DNA of 64,000 nucleotides from Virgibacillus proomii (GCF_900162615.1 NZ_FUFN01000010.1:564149-628148), one strand, 5' to 3'. Counted from the first letter of the stretch, positions 9,930-18,280 are shown. Notes: a model not told the origin generated them from the sequence alone. Program-made: numbers and translations.

Positions 9930-10135
9930 GAAGATTTTTTCTCTATGGCTTCATCTTCAACCATACGAATGAAATTGTGTTCGATTAGTTTCCCTTGGTA
10001 AGCTGGCATGACAGAAAGCATACTATATAGTCCTTGAGGTGCCCATTTCTTCTTTTTTATCTTCTTTATATTTTACAAACATTTTCGCTATGGGTCCCAT
10101 TAATGGAATCATATTCACCGGGATAAAAGGAAACC
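9930..10135 (-). pseudogene. Decayed gene fragment divergent from the TetR gene
   Basis: On the minus strand two adjoining frames read as protein: FIPVNMIPLMGPIAKMF then, after a shift, KKWAPQGLYSMLSVMPAYQG and EHNFIRMVEDEAIEKK. Neither has a start or usable length. It is probably the remnant of a gene once controlled by the adjacent TetR regulator. I do not recognise the family. The rest of 9696-10173 shows nothing. Confidence 0.4.
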
Positions 10136-10173
10136 GCCGGCTACTATCGATAGATTTTACTTGTAAAAATTAA

Positions 10174-10227
10174 TTGACAGTTATTAAAAAGCATTGTAAT
10201 ATTAATTGAACAATGGTTAATTAAATG
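10174..10227 (+). promoter_or_regulatory. Promoter and possible operator of the TetR gene
   Basis: TTGACA at 10174-10179 is followed after 15 bases by TGTAAT (10195-10200), or after 18 by TAATAT. Just downstream is an imperfect inverted repeat, TTAATTGAAC AATGG TTAATTAA (about 10202-10224), at the expected transcription start. It is a plausible site for autorepression by the TetR protein. Confidence 0.5.
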
Positions 10228-10237
10228 GAGGTTTACT

Positions 10238-10810
10238 ATGTCTGCTAGAAAAGCAGTGGCTAAAGAACTTACTCGTGAGATGATAATGGATGCGGCTAAT
10301 GAGCTCTTCGTTGAGAAAGGATATAAACTTGTTACAATGAGGCAAATTGCAGCGAAATTAAATTATAGTCATGGCTCTTTGTATTACCACTTCAAAAATA
10401 AAGCTGAGCTTTTTTATGCATTAGTTGAAAAGCATTTCCAACTGCTTCAAGAGAGAATGTGTGCAATACAATATCTTGAGCTATCTCAAGAAGAAAAGCT
10501 TCGCATGCTGATGAAGGATTACATTAAGTTTGGATTGACTCATCAAAGTCACTATGAAATTATGTTTCTTATAAAAGATGACGAGGTACGAGCATTTTCA
10601 ACTGAAGGGCCGATAAAAACCTATCAGAAATTTGCTAATTTAGTTGCCCAATGGAGTGAAAAAAGGTTATCGATTAATACAATATGGTCGATGTTTTTAT
10701 CATTACATGGATTTGTAACACATTATTTAAGACATGTTAATGAGTATATAGATGTGGAAAAAATGGCAGCTCATCATGTCGAGCTGCTTTTACAGTGGAT
10801 AAAACAATAA
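10238..10810 (+). CDS. TetR-family transcriptional regulator
   Basis: The protein has 190 residues. Its N-terminal helix-turn-helix (about 12-58) includes ELFVEKGYKLVTMRQIA and LNYSHGSLYYHFKNK, the diagnostic TetR recognition helix. The C-terminal domain (about 75-190) would bind an unknown ligand. ATG follows GGAGG with good spacing. The downstream SDR gene is 100 bases away in the same direction without a clear terminator, so the pair may form one regulated unit. Confidence 0.9.
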   Translation: MSARKAVAKELTREMIMDAANELFVEKGYKLVTMRQIAAKLNYSHGSLYYHFKNKAELFYALVEKHFQLLQERMCAIQYLELSQEEKLRMLMKDYIKFGLTHQSHYEIMFLIKDDEVRAFSTEGPIKTYQKFANLVAQWSEKRLSINTIWSMFLSLHGFVTHYLRHVNEYIDVEKMAAHHVELLLQWIKQ

Positions 10811-10912
10811 CTATGATCGTTCTTAACTAATTAGGCTAACGCTTTTTGGATGCGGGCCTAAATTTTTTCAGGGATTTAATTGACCGTTGGTGAATAAAAA
10901 GGAGGTTATTTG

Positions 10913-11857
10913 ATGAAAAATGCGTTAGTTCTTGGAGCTTCAGGAGGAATGGGTTTCGCCATAGTAATGGAGTTAATAAAAAGAGGAATAAAAGTAACAG
11001 CCTTTGCTAGATCTAACAGTAAACTAGAAAAACTGTTTGCTGCGTATCCAGAAGTTACAATTTATTCGGGAGATGTTTTTAATAAAAGGGATTTAGAAGA
11101 AGCAGTAAAACATAAGAATATTATTTTTCATGCTATTAATTTACCTTACCCAGAATGGGAGAGCAAATTAGTTCCGCTTACAGAAAACATCATTCGAGCT
11201 GCAAAGTTTGCTAAGGCTAAATTGGCTGTAGTAGATAATATCTACGCTTATGGTAAAAGTGAAAGTCTAGTAGTAGAAACCCAGGTAAAGCAACCACATA
11301 CTAAAAAGGGTAAGCTGCGGTTGCAAGTAGAAAAATGTATTAAAAACTCTGGAGTTTCTTATGTTATTACGCATTTCCCTGATTTTTACGGACCTCATGC
11401 AGAAAATACCCAATTAAATTATACGCTACGTTCTGTCGTACAAAATAGGCGAGCTCAGTTTATAGGTAATCCGGCTATTGCTAGAGAGCATCTTTTTACC
11501 TTAGATGGAGCAAAGGCATTAGTAGAATTATCACTAAGAGATGATGCCTATGGTCAAAATTGGAATATACCAGCATCACACCCGATTTCAGGTAACGAAC
11601 TGATAACCCAAATTCGTGAATTAACTGAGTTTAAGAAGAAGGTATCGATAGTAACTACAAATTTGCTAAGGTTTTTAGGAATATACGATAGACAGATGAG
11701 AGAATTTGTAGAAATGCAGTATTTAAATGAACAACCTGTTATTTTAAGTGGAGAAAAGTATACAAAATGGATTGGACCTTTACCAAAGACCCCTTATAAA
11801 GAAGGATTGAAGATTACGATAGAAGCCTATAAAAACCAATTTTATTCCGAGATGTAA
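10913..11857 (+). CDS. NAD(P)-dependent extended SDR (epimerase/dehydratase-like)
   Basis: A Rossmann-fold oxidoreductase of 314 residues. The N-terminal VLGASGGMG is a glycine-rich cofactor motif, with FARS after the second strand as in NADP-preferring members. The usual catalytic YxxxK is not intact: the region reads DNIYAYGKSE. It may therefore be an atypical SDR used as a reductase or cofactor sensor. ATG 10913 follows AAAAGGAGG with 7-base spacing. It probably works with, or is controlled by, the preceding TetR protein. The substrate is unknown. Confidence 0.75.
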   Translation: MKNALVLGASGGMGFAIVMELIKRGIKVTAFARSNSKLEKLFAAYPEVTIYSGDVFNKRDLEEAVKHKNIIFHAINLPYPEWESKLVPLTENIIRAAKFAKAKLAVVDNIYAYGKSESLVVETQVKQPHTKKGKLRLQVEKCIKNSGVSYVITHFPDFYGPHAENTQLNYTLRSVVQNRRAQFIGNPAIAREHLFTLDGAKALVELSLRDDAYGQNWNIPASHPISGNELITQIRELTEFKKKVSIVTTNLLRFLGIYDRQMREFVEMQYLNEQPVILSGEKYTKWIGPLPKTPYKEGLKITIEAYKNQFYSEM

Positions 11858-11924
11858 GGTAACGTAAGAGTCCCGCTTCAAGAGTTGAAAGCAATACAAA
11901 AGAAATCTTAGTGGGAGATGAAGC

Positions 11925-12105
11925 ATCTAAATTCACAATTTGTTCGGGGCAACAAGACAAGAAAAGATTCCAAAGCAATACACTGCGGTTTTTTTCAGGC
12001 GTCCAAGATCTAGCCTTTGTTCAACTTCATTCGGTAGGAGATGGAGGAAAACTCCTATTGAATGAAGCTTCACTTCAATGAATTGGGAGTGAGGATTATA
12101 AATTC
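11925..12105. repeat. Degenerate structured repeat (family C)
   Basis: It contains AAGAAAAGATTCCAAAGCAATACACTGCGG, broken by substitutions, then TCCAAGATCTAGCCTTTGTTCAACTTCA. A hairpin follows with ATTCGGTAGGAG and CTCCTATTGAATG as arms, then AAGCTTCACTTCAA. This matches the second hairpin and the GAATGAAGTTTCACTTTAT tail of family A. The remainder of 11858-12160 shows no gene. Confidence 0.55.
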
Positions 12106-12159
12106 TGTAAGATAGAGGATCATTATTTCATTTGCAGAACCTTTTTTGACTTCTAGATA

Positions 12160-12196
12160 AAACAGATCAGTTCTTGACGGTTGATCTGTTTTTGGT
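12160..12196 (+). terminator. Intrinsic terminator upstream of the ABC-F leader
   Basis: AAACAGATCA and TGATCTGTTT form a 10-base stem with a 12-base loop, followed by T5. It could end transcription from upstream. If the promoter lies before it, it could be a first attenuator of the ABC-F gene. Confidence 0.7.
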
Positions 12197-12232
12197 TAAA
12201 CTGTTTATAATTATAAAAAGGAGGTGGGTTAG

Positions 12233-12346
12233 ATGAATCAAACTGGTGGCATAACGAAGTTCGAAACATATCTTTGGATTTGTTATGCAATTTTTTCCGG
12301 AAAATTATTCCTAGGGATACGTATGCCCTTAGCGATTTCAAAATAA
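12233..12346 (+). CDS. 37-residue upstream ORF, candidate leader peptide of the ABC-F gene
   Basis: ATG at 12233 follows a near-perfect Shine-Dalgarno sequence AAAGGAGGTG, and the frame runs 37 codons to TAA: MNQTGGITKFETYLW, then a hydrophobic middle, ending MPLAISK. It has no resemblance to a known protein that I can see. An intrinsic terminator lies about 100 bases downstream, and the ABC-F ATPase gene begins 112 bases after that. Antibiotic-resistance ABC-F genes are often controlled by ribosome stalling on such leaders. CCCTTA in its last codons could pair with TAAGGG in the left arm of the terminator. The leader role is inference. Confidence 0.55.
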   Translation: MNQTGGITKFETYLWICYAIFSGKLFLGIRMPLAISK

Positions 12347-12444
12347 TGGAAAAAATACCAGTAAGAGACATCTGCCTACAATCGGATAAGCATATAATAT
12401 GTTATTGGTTCTTTAAAATGCTAATACTTTGTTATGCTAATTTG

Positions 12445-12480
12445 AAAGACGTAAGGGGAATCTCCTCTTACGTCTTTTTC
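12445..12480 (+). terminator. Strong terminator/attenuator before the ABC-F gene
   Basis: AAAGACGTAAG pairs with CTTACGTCTTT around a short loop and continues into a T-run. It lies between the small upstream ORF and the ABC-F start, in the position of a transcription attenuator. Confidence 0.8.
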
Positions 12481-12591
12481 TATGTACATTAGAAAAATAT
12501 AAGATTTTAATGTTCTAAATTATAAGTGCAACTAGGCGGTTGCCTGAGCCAAAGGCATGCGAATGTCTCTTCTGATTTGGAGGAAGAGAAA

Positions 12592-14217
12592 ATGATAGTT
12601 TCTAGTATACAACAGGTTACACAAATAATCGGAGCAAATAGTATATTTGAAAATATAACAATCGAAATAACTCAAGGTGAGCGAATTGGAGTTATCGGAA
12701 GAAACGGAGAAGGTAAGACGACATTATTGCAATTGCTTGCCAATAAAACAAAACCAGCTAAAGGAGTGATTACATGGAAAAAGAATTTAACGATCGGACT
12801 CTTGGAACAAACCCCCATTGTAGAGCCTGAAATAACGGTGGAGACATTATTATTACAAGCTTTTACTAAACTCAATCAATTAAAATCCGAGATAGAGCGA
12901 TTGGAAAAAAGATTAGCAGAGGAAACAGATTCCCAAAAGCTGATGAAGTTGGTTGATACGTATGCCATTATTCAACAAGAATTTCAAGATCAAGGCGGTT
13001 ATGAAATGGATGCACGTGTACGTCGGGTAATGGATGGTCTACAAATAAACAGCCTAAGAGCAAAAGTGTGGAAAAACCTCAGCGGCGGTGAAAGAACAAA
13101 GGTAGGGCTTGCTCAATTACTATTAACTGCTCCTGATCTGCTTTTATTAGATGAGCCTACCAATCACCTTGATTTTAGAGCAATTGAATGGCTAACAGAT
13201 TTTATTCAACAATACAACGGTACAGTTGTAATTGTTTCGCATGACCGATATTTTCTCGATGATACAGTTTCTGCCATCTTGGAACTCGATCAAGGGAGTT
13301 TACAAAAATATAATACAAATTATACAAACTTTGTTCACGAACGAGAGGAATGTTTGCTTCAGGAATTCCAACAATACCAGGATCAACAGAAGAAAATAAA
13401 AAAGATGAAGGAAACCATTAAACGATTAAAAGAATGGGCCAATCAAGCCAATCCACCGAATGATGGGTTACATCGACGAGCGAAAAGTATGGAAAAAGCA
13501 TTAGCTAGAATAACGGTATTAAAACGGCCAATTTTAGAAAGTAAGCGTATCGATGTTGATTTTCGAATCCATTCGCGTAGTGGAAAAGATGTCGTCAAGC
13601 TTGAGAATGTATCAAAAAGGATGCAAGATAAAATATTATTTGACAACATAAATTTGCATGTTCGCTTTCAAGAGCGAATTGCTATATTTGGAGAAAACGG
13701 TACTGGAAAGTCTACACTTCTAAAACTGATTTTAGGTACCCTCAAGCCGGATAAAGGAAGTATACAATTAGGAAGTAATTTGTCCATTGGCTTTCTAACA
13801 CAGCATTTACAGGAAATGGATGGGAAACGAACAGTTTTAGCTGAGTTTCGTGAGCATGTCCAAGTTACAGAAGGAGAAGCAAGAGGAATACTTGCTAAAT
13901 TTTTGTTTTTTGGTGTAAGTGTGTTTCGGAAGGTTGAACAATTAAGTGGTGGTGAAAAGATGCGCCTGCGATTAGCTGAATTAGTTTATCAAAATCACAA
14001 CTTACTTATTTTAGATGAACCGACTAATCATCTCGATATTGAATCTAAGGAAGTACTTGAGGAAGCTCTAGAACAGTTTGCAGGAACAATCATTTGTGTA
14101 TCTCATGACCGCTATTTTCTAGATCGATTATTTCCAGTAACGTATTTGCTTTATAATAAACAGCTGACGCGCTTTGAAGGGAACTATACGTATGCCAGAC
14201 AGCAATGGGGTAAATGA
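12592..14217 (+). CDS. ABC-F family ATPase (ribosome-associated, possible antibiotic protection)
   Basis: A soluble protein of 541 residues with two ABC domains and no membrane segments. ABC1 has GRNGEGKTT, LSGGERTK and LLLDEPTNHLD. The interdomain linker (about 240-320) carries the positively charged KKMKETIKRLKEWANQA helix. ABC2 has GENGTGKST, LSGGEKMR and LILDEPTNHLD. ABC-F proteins bind the ribosomal E site and either rescue translation or dislodge antibiotics; I cannot tell which from the linker. The start at 12592 follows GGAGGAAG; an earlier GTG at 12526 lacks a binding site. A leader ORF and terminator upstream suggest drug-induced attenuation. Confidence 0.88.
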   Translation: MIVSSIQQVTQIIGANSIFENITIEITQGERIGVIGRNGEGKTTLLQLLANKTKPAKGVITWKKNLTIGLLEQTPIVEPEITVETLLLQAFTKLNQLKSEIERLEKRLAEETDSQKLMKLVDTYAIIQQEFQDQGGYEMDARVRRVMDGLQINSLRAKVWKNLSGGERTKVGLAQLLLTAPDLLLLDEPTNHLDFRAIEWLTDFIQQYNGTVVIVSHDRYFLDDTVSAILELDQGSLQKYNTNYTNFVHEREECLLQEFQQYQDQQKKIKKMKETIKRLKEWANQANPPNDGLHRRAKSMEKALARITVLKRPILESKRIDVDFRIHSRSGKDVVKLENVSKRMQDKILFDNINLHVRFQERIAIFGENGTGKSTLLKLILGTLKPDKGSIQLGSNLSIGFLTQHLQEMDGKRTVLAEFREHVQVTEGEARGILAKFLFFGVSVFRKVEQLSGGEKMRLRLAELVYQNHNLLILDEPTNHLDIESKEVLEEALEQFAGTIICVSHDRYFLDRLFPVTYLLYNKQLTRFEGNYTYARQQWGK

Positions 14218-14293
14218 GTAGCTATCTCATGTTTATTTTTTCAACCAGGAAGAGCTGTGATAATATAAAAGTATTCTGATGGAAAGGGGCTAA

Positions 14294-15121
14294 ATGATGG
14301 ATTATATTACACTGAATAATGGGTTAAAAATGCCGCAACTGGGTTTTGGGGTTTGGCAAGTGCCAAATGAAGAGGCTACAACAGCAGTAGAAAAAGCAAT
14401 TGAAGTAGGCTATCGTTCAATTGATACAGCAAAAATTTATGAAAATGAGCAAGGTGTAGGTAAAGCAATTGCAAATAGTAATGTTCCACGAGAAGAGTTG
14501 TTCATTACAACAAAAGTGTGGAACACGGATCAAGGTTATGAGAATACGCTTCAAGCATATGAAGAAAGCTTAGAGAAGCTCGGATTGACATATGTAGATC
14601 TTTATCTTATCCACTGGCCAACTCCTGAATATGATCAATATGTAGAAACGTATCAAGCCTTGGAAAAGCTCTATAAGGATGGTCGGGTAAGAGCAATAGG
14701 CGTGTGCAATTTTAATGTTGAGCATCTAGAGCGGATTATTGCAGAATGTGAAATTGTTCCTGTAGTAAATCAAGTAGAGTGTCACCCGTATTTGCAGCAA
14801 AACGAGTTAAAAGATTTTTGTGATCAGCACCATATTTACTTGGAGGCTTGGAGTCCACTAATGCAAGGTGGCAAAGTACTTCAAGATCCAGTCATTACCA
14901 AAATTGCAGAAAAATATCAACGAACCCCAGCTCAAGTAGTGTTACGTTGGCATTTGCAATCAAATCATATCGTGATTCCAAAATCCGTTACTCCATCAAG
15001 AATGGAACAAAATTTTGCTGTGTTTGATTTTGAGCTAACTCCAGAGGATATGAAAGCAATTAAAGCGTTAGATCGCTATGAACGAACTGGTCCAGAGCCA
15101 AGTGAAATGAATATAAGATAA
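14294..15121 (+). CDS. Aldo/keto reductase (YtbE/YvgN-like)
   Basis: An NADPH-dependent carbonyl reductase of the (beta/alpha)8 fold, 275 residues. The catalytic tetrad is visible: Asp and Tyr in SIDTAKIYENE, Lys in TTKVW and His in LIHWP. Nicotinamide-side motifs VNQVECHPY and IPKS are present. Close B. subtilis relatives reduce methylglyoxal and other aldehydes. Two adjacent ATGs follow GGAAAGGGGC. It is monocistronic, with its own terminator. Confidence 0.92.
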   Translation: MMDYITLNNGLKMPQLGFGVWQVPNEEATTAVEKAIEVGYRSIDTAKIYENEQGVGKAIANSNVPREELFITTKVWNTDQGYENTLQAYEESLEKLGLTYVDLYLIHWPTPEYDQYVETYQALEKLYKDGRVRAIGVCNFNVEHLERIIAECEIVPVVNQVECHPYLQQNELKDFCDQHHIYLEAWSPLMQGGKVLQDPVITKIAEKYQRTPAQVVLRWHLQSNHIVIPKSVTPSRMEQNFAVFDFELTPEDMKAIKALDRYERTGPEPSEMNIR

Positions 15122-15128
15122 TAGTATA

Positions 15129-15174
15129 AAAAGTCTGTCTCTAGTGTGGATAGCATATAGAGGCAGATTTTTTA
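15129..15174 (+). terminator. Intrinsic terminator after the aldo/keto reductase
   Basis: AAGTCTGTCTCTA and TAGAGGCAGATTTT form a stem with G-U pairs and a 14-base loop, followed by a T-run. Confidence 0.75.
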
Positions 15175-15287
15175 ATTGTCTTGGAAATACACTAGCGTTG
15201 TATAAACTTTTTAAGCAAAAGTTAACTAAAAACTATAAGAATACTATGAATAATGTGAAATTCAATTTATAAAAACGTATAAAAAAA

Positions 15288-15335
15288 CTTATAATTAGGG
15301 GTATGGTAGTCCTTGCTCAAATCCCTAATTATAAG
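15288..15335 (+). promoter_or_regulatory. 13-bp perfect inverted repeat overlapping a ribosome binding site
   Basis: CTTATAATTAGGG (15288-15300) is exactly complementary to CCCTAATTATAAG (15323-15335). The right arm runs directly into AAGGAGAG, the ribosome binding site of a small reading frame starting at 15344. Folding would hide that site. It is either an RNA switch for the small frame or an operator. Confidence 0.5.
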
Positions 15336-15343
15336 GAGAGTTT

Positions 15344-15442
15344 ATGAGTAATAATACCATAAATACGTATAAGAAAATACATTTATTCATTGGGATGCAA
15401 AAGTTATTCAAAAAATGAATGAGCTTTTAGTACAGGCGTTTT
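15344..15442 (+). pseudogene. Short frameshifted coding remnant behind a hairpin
   Basis: ATG 15344 has a good Shine-Dalgarno sequence and reads MSNNTINTYKK, stopping after 24 codons. A neighbouring frame continues as FIHWDAKVIQKMNELLVQAF to TAG at 15442, which looks more natural, so a single-base shift probably broke a small gene of about 32 codons. The family is not recognised. Its end touches the convergent HD-domain gene. Confidence 0.4.
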
Positions 15443-15989
15443 AGTTAGTATTTCCAAAAACACGGGCTACTGCTTTTTCATACGTCTTAAAATACGCTGG
15501 GATTTGATTTGCTGGAAGACCATGATACATATTATCTGCAATAGAGTGGTAATACCATTTTTGTTTTTCATAGGGAGCACTGAAGTTACTCCATACCATG
15601 TCCCCATAGGTGTTTAAATCTTCTTCAATACTTAATAAGTTATCTAGCTTATCTGCAACAATTAATTGCTTTATTTCTTTATTAGCAGATTTCACAAGAG
15701 ATATCGTATGTTGTTTACGTTCTTGCCACGTTAGCGATTTATCTTCGGTATGTGCTTGAACAATGGAAGCAATTTGTTCACCGAAATGGGCTTCTATATC
15801 CTTTATCGTATAGCAGGTATCTTCCACGACATCATGTAAATAGCCTGCACAAATTACTTCATCACTGCATCCCGCTTCTTCAAGTATTTTGGCAACACGT
15901 ATCGGATGGGTAATATAGGGAAGGTTAGAAGTTTTTCGCCTCTGACCACGATGAGCAATCGTTGCAAATTCCTTCGCTTTTTGTAACAT
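15441..15989 (-). CDS. HD-domain phosphohydrolase, small alarmone-hydrolase-like
   Basis: The 182-residue protein consists only of an HD domain like that of RelA/SpoT hydrolases: HRGQRRKTSNLPYITHP, then GYLHDVVEDT with the metal-binding HD and the ED pair needed for (p)ppGpp hydrolysis, and ADKLDNL in place of ADRLHNM. No synthetase, TGS or ACT domain is present. It is therefore a candidate single-domain (p)ppGpp hydrolase of the MESH1 type; other nucleotide substrates are possible. ATG follows AGGAGGG. It is monocistronic and convergent with the preceding fragment. Confidence 0.8.
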   Translation of the reverse strand: MLQKAKEFATIAHRGQRRKTSNLPYITHPIRVAKILEEAGCSDEVICAGYLHDVVEDTCYTIKDIEAHFGEQIASIVQAHTEDKSLTWQERKQHTISLVKSANKEIKQLIVADKLDNLLSIEEDLNTYGDMVWSNFSAPYEKQKWYYHSIADNMYHGLPANQIPAYFKTYEKAVARVFGNTN

Positions 15990-16340
15990 ATAAAATCCCT
16001 CCTGATTTTGACGAGATCGTGTTAATTAGCTTTTTTCTAAATGAATGGTTATCAAAAAATCCTTATATCGTAACGTAAGTGGTGAGATATATGAAAAAAT
16101 AAACAACGAAGCCTAAGCCGCAAACAATAAAATTAAAAACAGCACATCGATTAAAGAAAGTGATTTTTTCCAATACCTTATGGATTCTACTTCGTTTTCC
16201 CGTGATAAAAAAGCCCATTACATAAAGGTATACCAATTATTATACACATAAAACTAGCTGAAGCACATGCTGTTATTCAACTAAAATCGAATCAGTAAGA
16301 ATTAAGAATAAGTTGTGTTATGATAAGACTTAAGATCTAA
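15990..16340 (-). other. Intergenic region with a decayed membrane-protein remnant
   Basis: On the minus strand between about 16280 and 16060 there are hydrophobic coding-like pieces (ITACASASFMCIIIGIPLCNG; NRCAVFNFIVCGLGFVVYFF) in different frames with stops. They suggest the remains of a small multi-spanning transporter, perhaps LysE-like, but this is weak. No intact gene or regulatory site is clear. Confidence 0.3.
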
Positions 16341-16355
16341 ATGGGAGGTTAGAGC

Positions 16356-17411
16356 ATGGAAGAGGGAATCAACCGTAGAAAAACGGAGCATATACAGCTT
16401 TGTTTAACTGAAAATGTAGAAGGTGTTAACAAATCAACAGGCTTAGAAGGCATTTCTTTTATACATAATGCACTTCCTGAATTAGATTTCAATGAGATTC
16501 AGATAAATACAAGCTTTTTAAATAAATCACTTCAAGCTCCGTTTTTAGTCAGCTCTATGACTGGTGGATCTGAGCTCGCCACGAAAATTAATCAGAATTT
16601 AGCACTTGCCGCTGAAGAAAAAGGGTGGGCTGTTGCATTAGGATCAACTCGGGCATTACTAGAGAGCGATGCGCATAAAGATTCTTTTTTAATTCGTAAG
16701 CAAGCTCCAACTGTGCCATTAATAGCAAACCTTGGAGCAGTACAATTAAATTATGGTTATGGTGTTGAAGAGGCTAAGCGTATCGTGGATATGACGGGAG
16801 CAGATTCGTTAGTCTTACACTTAAACAGCTTGCAAGAAGCAGTTCAAGACGGTGGAGATTTGAATTTTTCTGATCTGTTACCTAAAATTGAACAAATTTG
16901 CCGTGATTTAAGTGTTCCGGTTGGTGCAAAGGAGGTTGGCTTTGGGATTGATGGAGTTGTAGCGAAGCAGTTGTATGATGCAGGTGTTACTTATATCGAT
17001 GTTGCAGGTGCCGGTGGAACTTCTTGGAGCCAAGTTGAAAAGCTGCGGTCACAAGACCCCCTTCGAAAAGCTGCTGCAGAAGCGTTTAATAATTGGGGAT
17101 TGCCAACGAAGGATTGTATTGTATCTGTAAGAAATAAGCTGCCTCATGTTCCGCTTGTAGCAAGTGGGGGAATGAAAACCGGAGTGGATGCTGCAAAAGC
17201 TATAACCATTGGTGCAAATATAATTGGATTTGCCCGGCAGTTACTTCAGGCGGCTACCGAATCGGCTGAAGCCGTTATTCACAATATGGATCAAATAGAA
17301 CTCGAACTGAAAATGGCGATGTTTGGAATCGGAGCAGCTTCATTAAAAGATTTGCAAAACACAAGACGTGTATCTATCATGGGACGTTCCTTATTAGAAG
17401 AAAACAGCTAG
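16356..17411 (+). CDS. fni: Isopentenyl-diphosphate delta-isomerase, type 2 (FMN-dependent)
   Basis: Interconverts IPP and DMAPP in isoprenoid synthesis using reduced FMN. The 351-residue TIM-barrel protein shows NRRKTEHIQLCL at the start, SSMTGGS, ALGSTRALLES, LHLNSLQEAVQ, GAKEVGFG and ASGGMKTG, all type 2 hallmarks. ATG follows GGGAGG. Its terminator overlaps the stop codon region, so it is a single-gene unit. Confidence 0.95.
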   Translation: MEEGINRRKTEHIQLCLTENVEGVNKSTGLEGISFIHNALPELDFNEIQINTSFLNKSLQAPFLVSSMTGGSELATKINQNLALAAEEKGWAVALGSTRALLESDAHKDSFLIRKQAPTVPLIANLGAVQLNYGYGVEEAKRIVDMTGADSLVLHLNSLQEAVQDGGDLNFSDLLPKIEQICRDLSVPVGAKEVGFGIDGVVAKQLYDAGVTYIDVAGAGGTSWSQVEKLRSQDPLRKAAAEAFNNWGLPTKDCIVSVRNKLPHVPLVASGGMKTGVDAAKAITIGANIIGFARQLLQAATESAEAVIHNMDQIELELKMAMFGIGAASLKDLQNTRRVSIMGRSLLEENS

Positions 17412-17438
17412 TGCTTTTACAGCATTAGCTGTTTTTTA
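17401..17438 (+). terminator. Intrinsic terminator of fni
   Basis: AACAGCTAGTGC and GCATTAGCTGTT pair around TTTTACA and are followed by T6. The left arm includes the stop codon. Confidence 0.9.
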
Positions 17439-17475
17439 CTATTTTGGGTAACTATTACATGATGGATACGTTTTT

Positions 17476-17690
17476 GAAAGTGGCTTCGTTTAGCTCATGG
17501 GCTCAATGTGAGCAAACTTCGAACCCCTTTCTACGAGAAGTCAAGATTGATGAGAAGCTAAAGGAAGGCTGACTAAAAGCGGGCTTGCTGTCCAACGTTG
17601 GCATACCCCCTATTTTAGAGATGTGTTTTCTTTGTCCTGCATGTAAGGATCTGTATTTCTATCAGCCTAAAGTGCCATTAAAAAATAGTC
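17476..17690. repeat. Intergenic repeat, family B (copy 1)
   Basis: It contains, in order, GAGCAAACTTCGAAC, CTACGAGAAGTCAA, CTAAAGGAAGGCTGACTAAAAGC, broken here by the length rule, then CATACCCCCTATTTTAGAG and GCATGTAAGGATCTGTATTTCT. The same order recurs at 43562 and 47553, and in part at 34215. The end passes into family A sequence (ATGTAAGGATC), so A and B can adjoin. No gene is present in 17439-17747. Confidence 0.65.
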
Positions 17691-17747
17691 TTTCACAAGA
17701 CAATATCCAATTTTTTATCTTTTTACTATAAATTGTCTAAAAAGTGT

Positions 17748-17772
17748 GTTTGAAGATTAGTTGAACGGGTAA
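17748..17772 (+). promoter_or_regulatory. Candidate sigma-B (general stress) promoter
   Basis: GTTTGA (17748-17753), 13 bases, GGGTAA (17767-17772). This closely fits the Bacillus sigma-B consensus GTTTAA-N12-15-GGGTAT. It lies about 34 bases before the ATG of the DUF2188-type gene. Confidence 0.7.
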
Positions 17773-17805
17773 CTACTAAACAAATCTACTTTTGGGAGGA
17801 ATTGC

Positions 17806-18270
17806 ATGATTTGGACATTACAGGATTATCCATCATCCATGAAAAATCTAAATGAAGAAACGAGAAAAAAAGCAATTGATATTGCTAATTCAATGGTTGA
17901 TGAAGGTTATGCTGAAAGTAGAGCAATCCCAATTGCAATTGAGCAGGCCAAGGAATGGAGAAAAAATGCAAGTAATCAAGAAGTGAATGAATATAAGAAA
18001 CATGGAAAACCAACCCAGCGTTCAAAGGAAGTAAAACAGTATGAAAATAATCCAGAGCGCCTAGAAGAAGGAGAGCATGTTATTTCCCATGAGGACGGAT
18101 GGGCCGTACGCTCAAGTAAAGCCAAAAAGCCTAGTCATGTTTTTCAAGCAAAGGAAGAAGCAATTAAACGAGGACGTGAAATAGCAAAAAATAAAGGTAC
18201 CTATTTAATCATTCATCGAGAAGACGGAACGATTCAAGACCAATACTTTTATAAAGAAGCTAATGAATAA
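17806..18270 (+). CDS. YdaT-like stress protein with C-terminal DUF2188 domain
   Basis: The protein has 154 residues. The N-terminal half (about 1-60) resembles a small ChaB/YdaT-type helical domain (IWTLQDYPSSMKNL, RAIPIAIEQAKEWRK). The C-terminal half (about 90-150) is DUF2188: HVISHEDGWAVRSSKAKK, FQAKEEAIKRGREIAKN, IIHREDGTIQDQ. The molecular role is unknown; B. subtilis YdaT belongs to the general stress group, and the sigma-B-like promoter here agrees. ATG follows GGGAGG. The gene is followed by a terminator. Confidence 0.85.
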   Translation: MIWTLQDYPSSMKNLNEETRKKAIDIANSMVDEGYAESRAIPIAIEQAKEWRKNASNQEVNEYKKHGKPTQRSKEVKQYENNPERLEEGEHVISHEDGWAVRSSKAKKPSHVFQAKEEAIKRGREIAKNKGTYLIIHREDGTIQDQYFYKEANE

Positions 18271-18280
18271 GAGGTATTAA

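Noticed and set aside
12526..12591. Longer N-terminus of the ABC-F protein from GTG 12526
   Set aside because: No binding site, and the added residues do not resemble ABC-F starts; ATG 12592 has GGAGGAAG.
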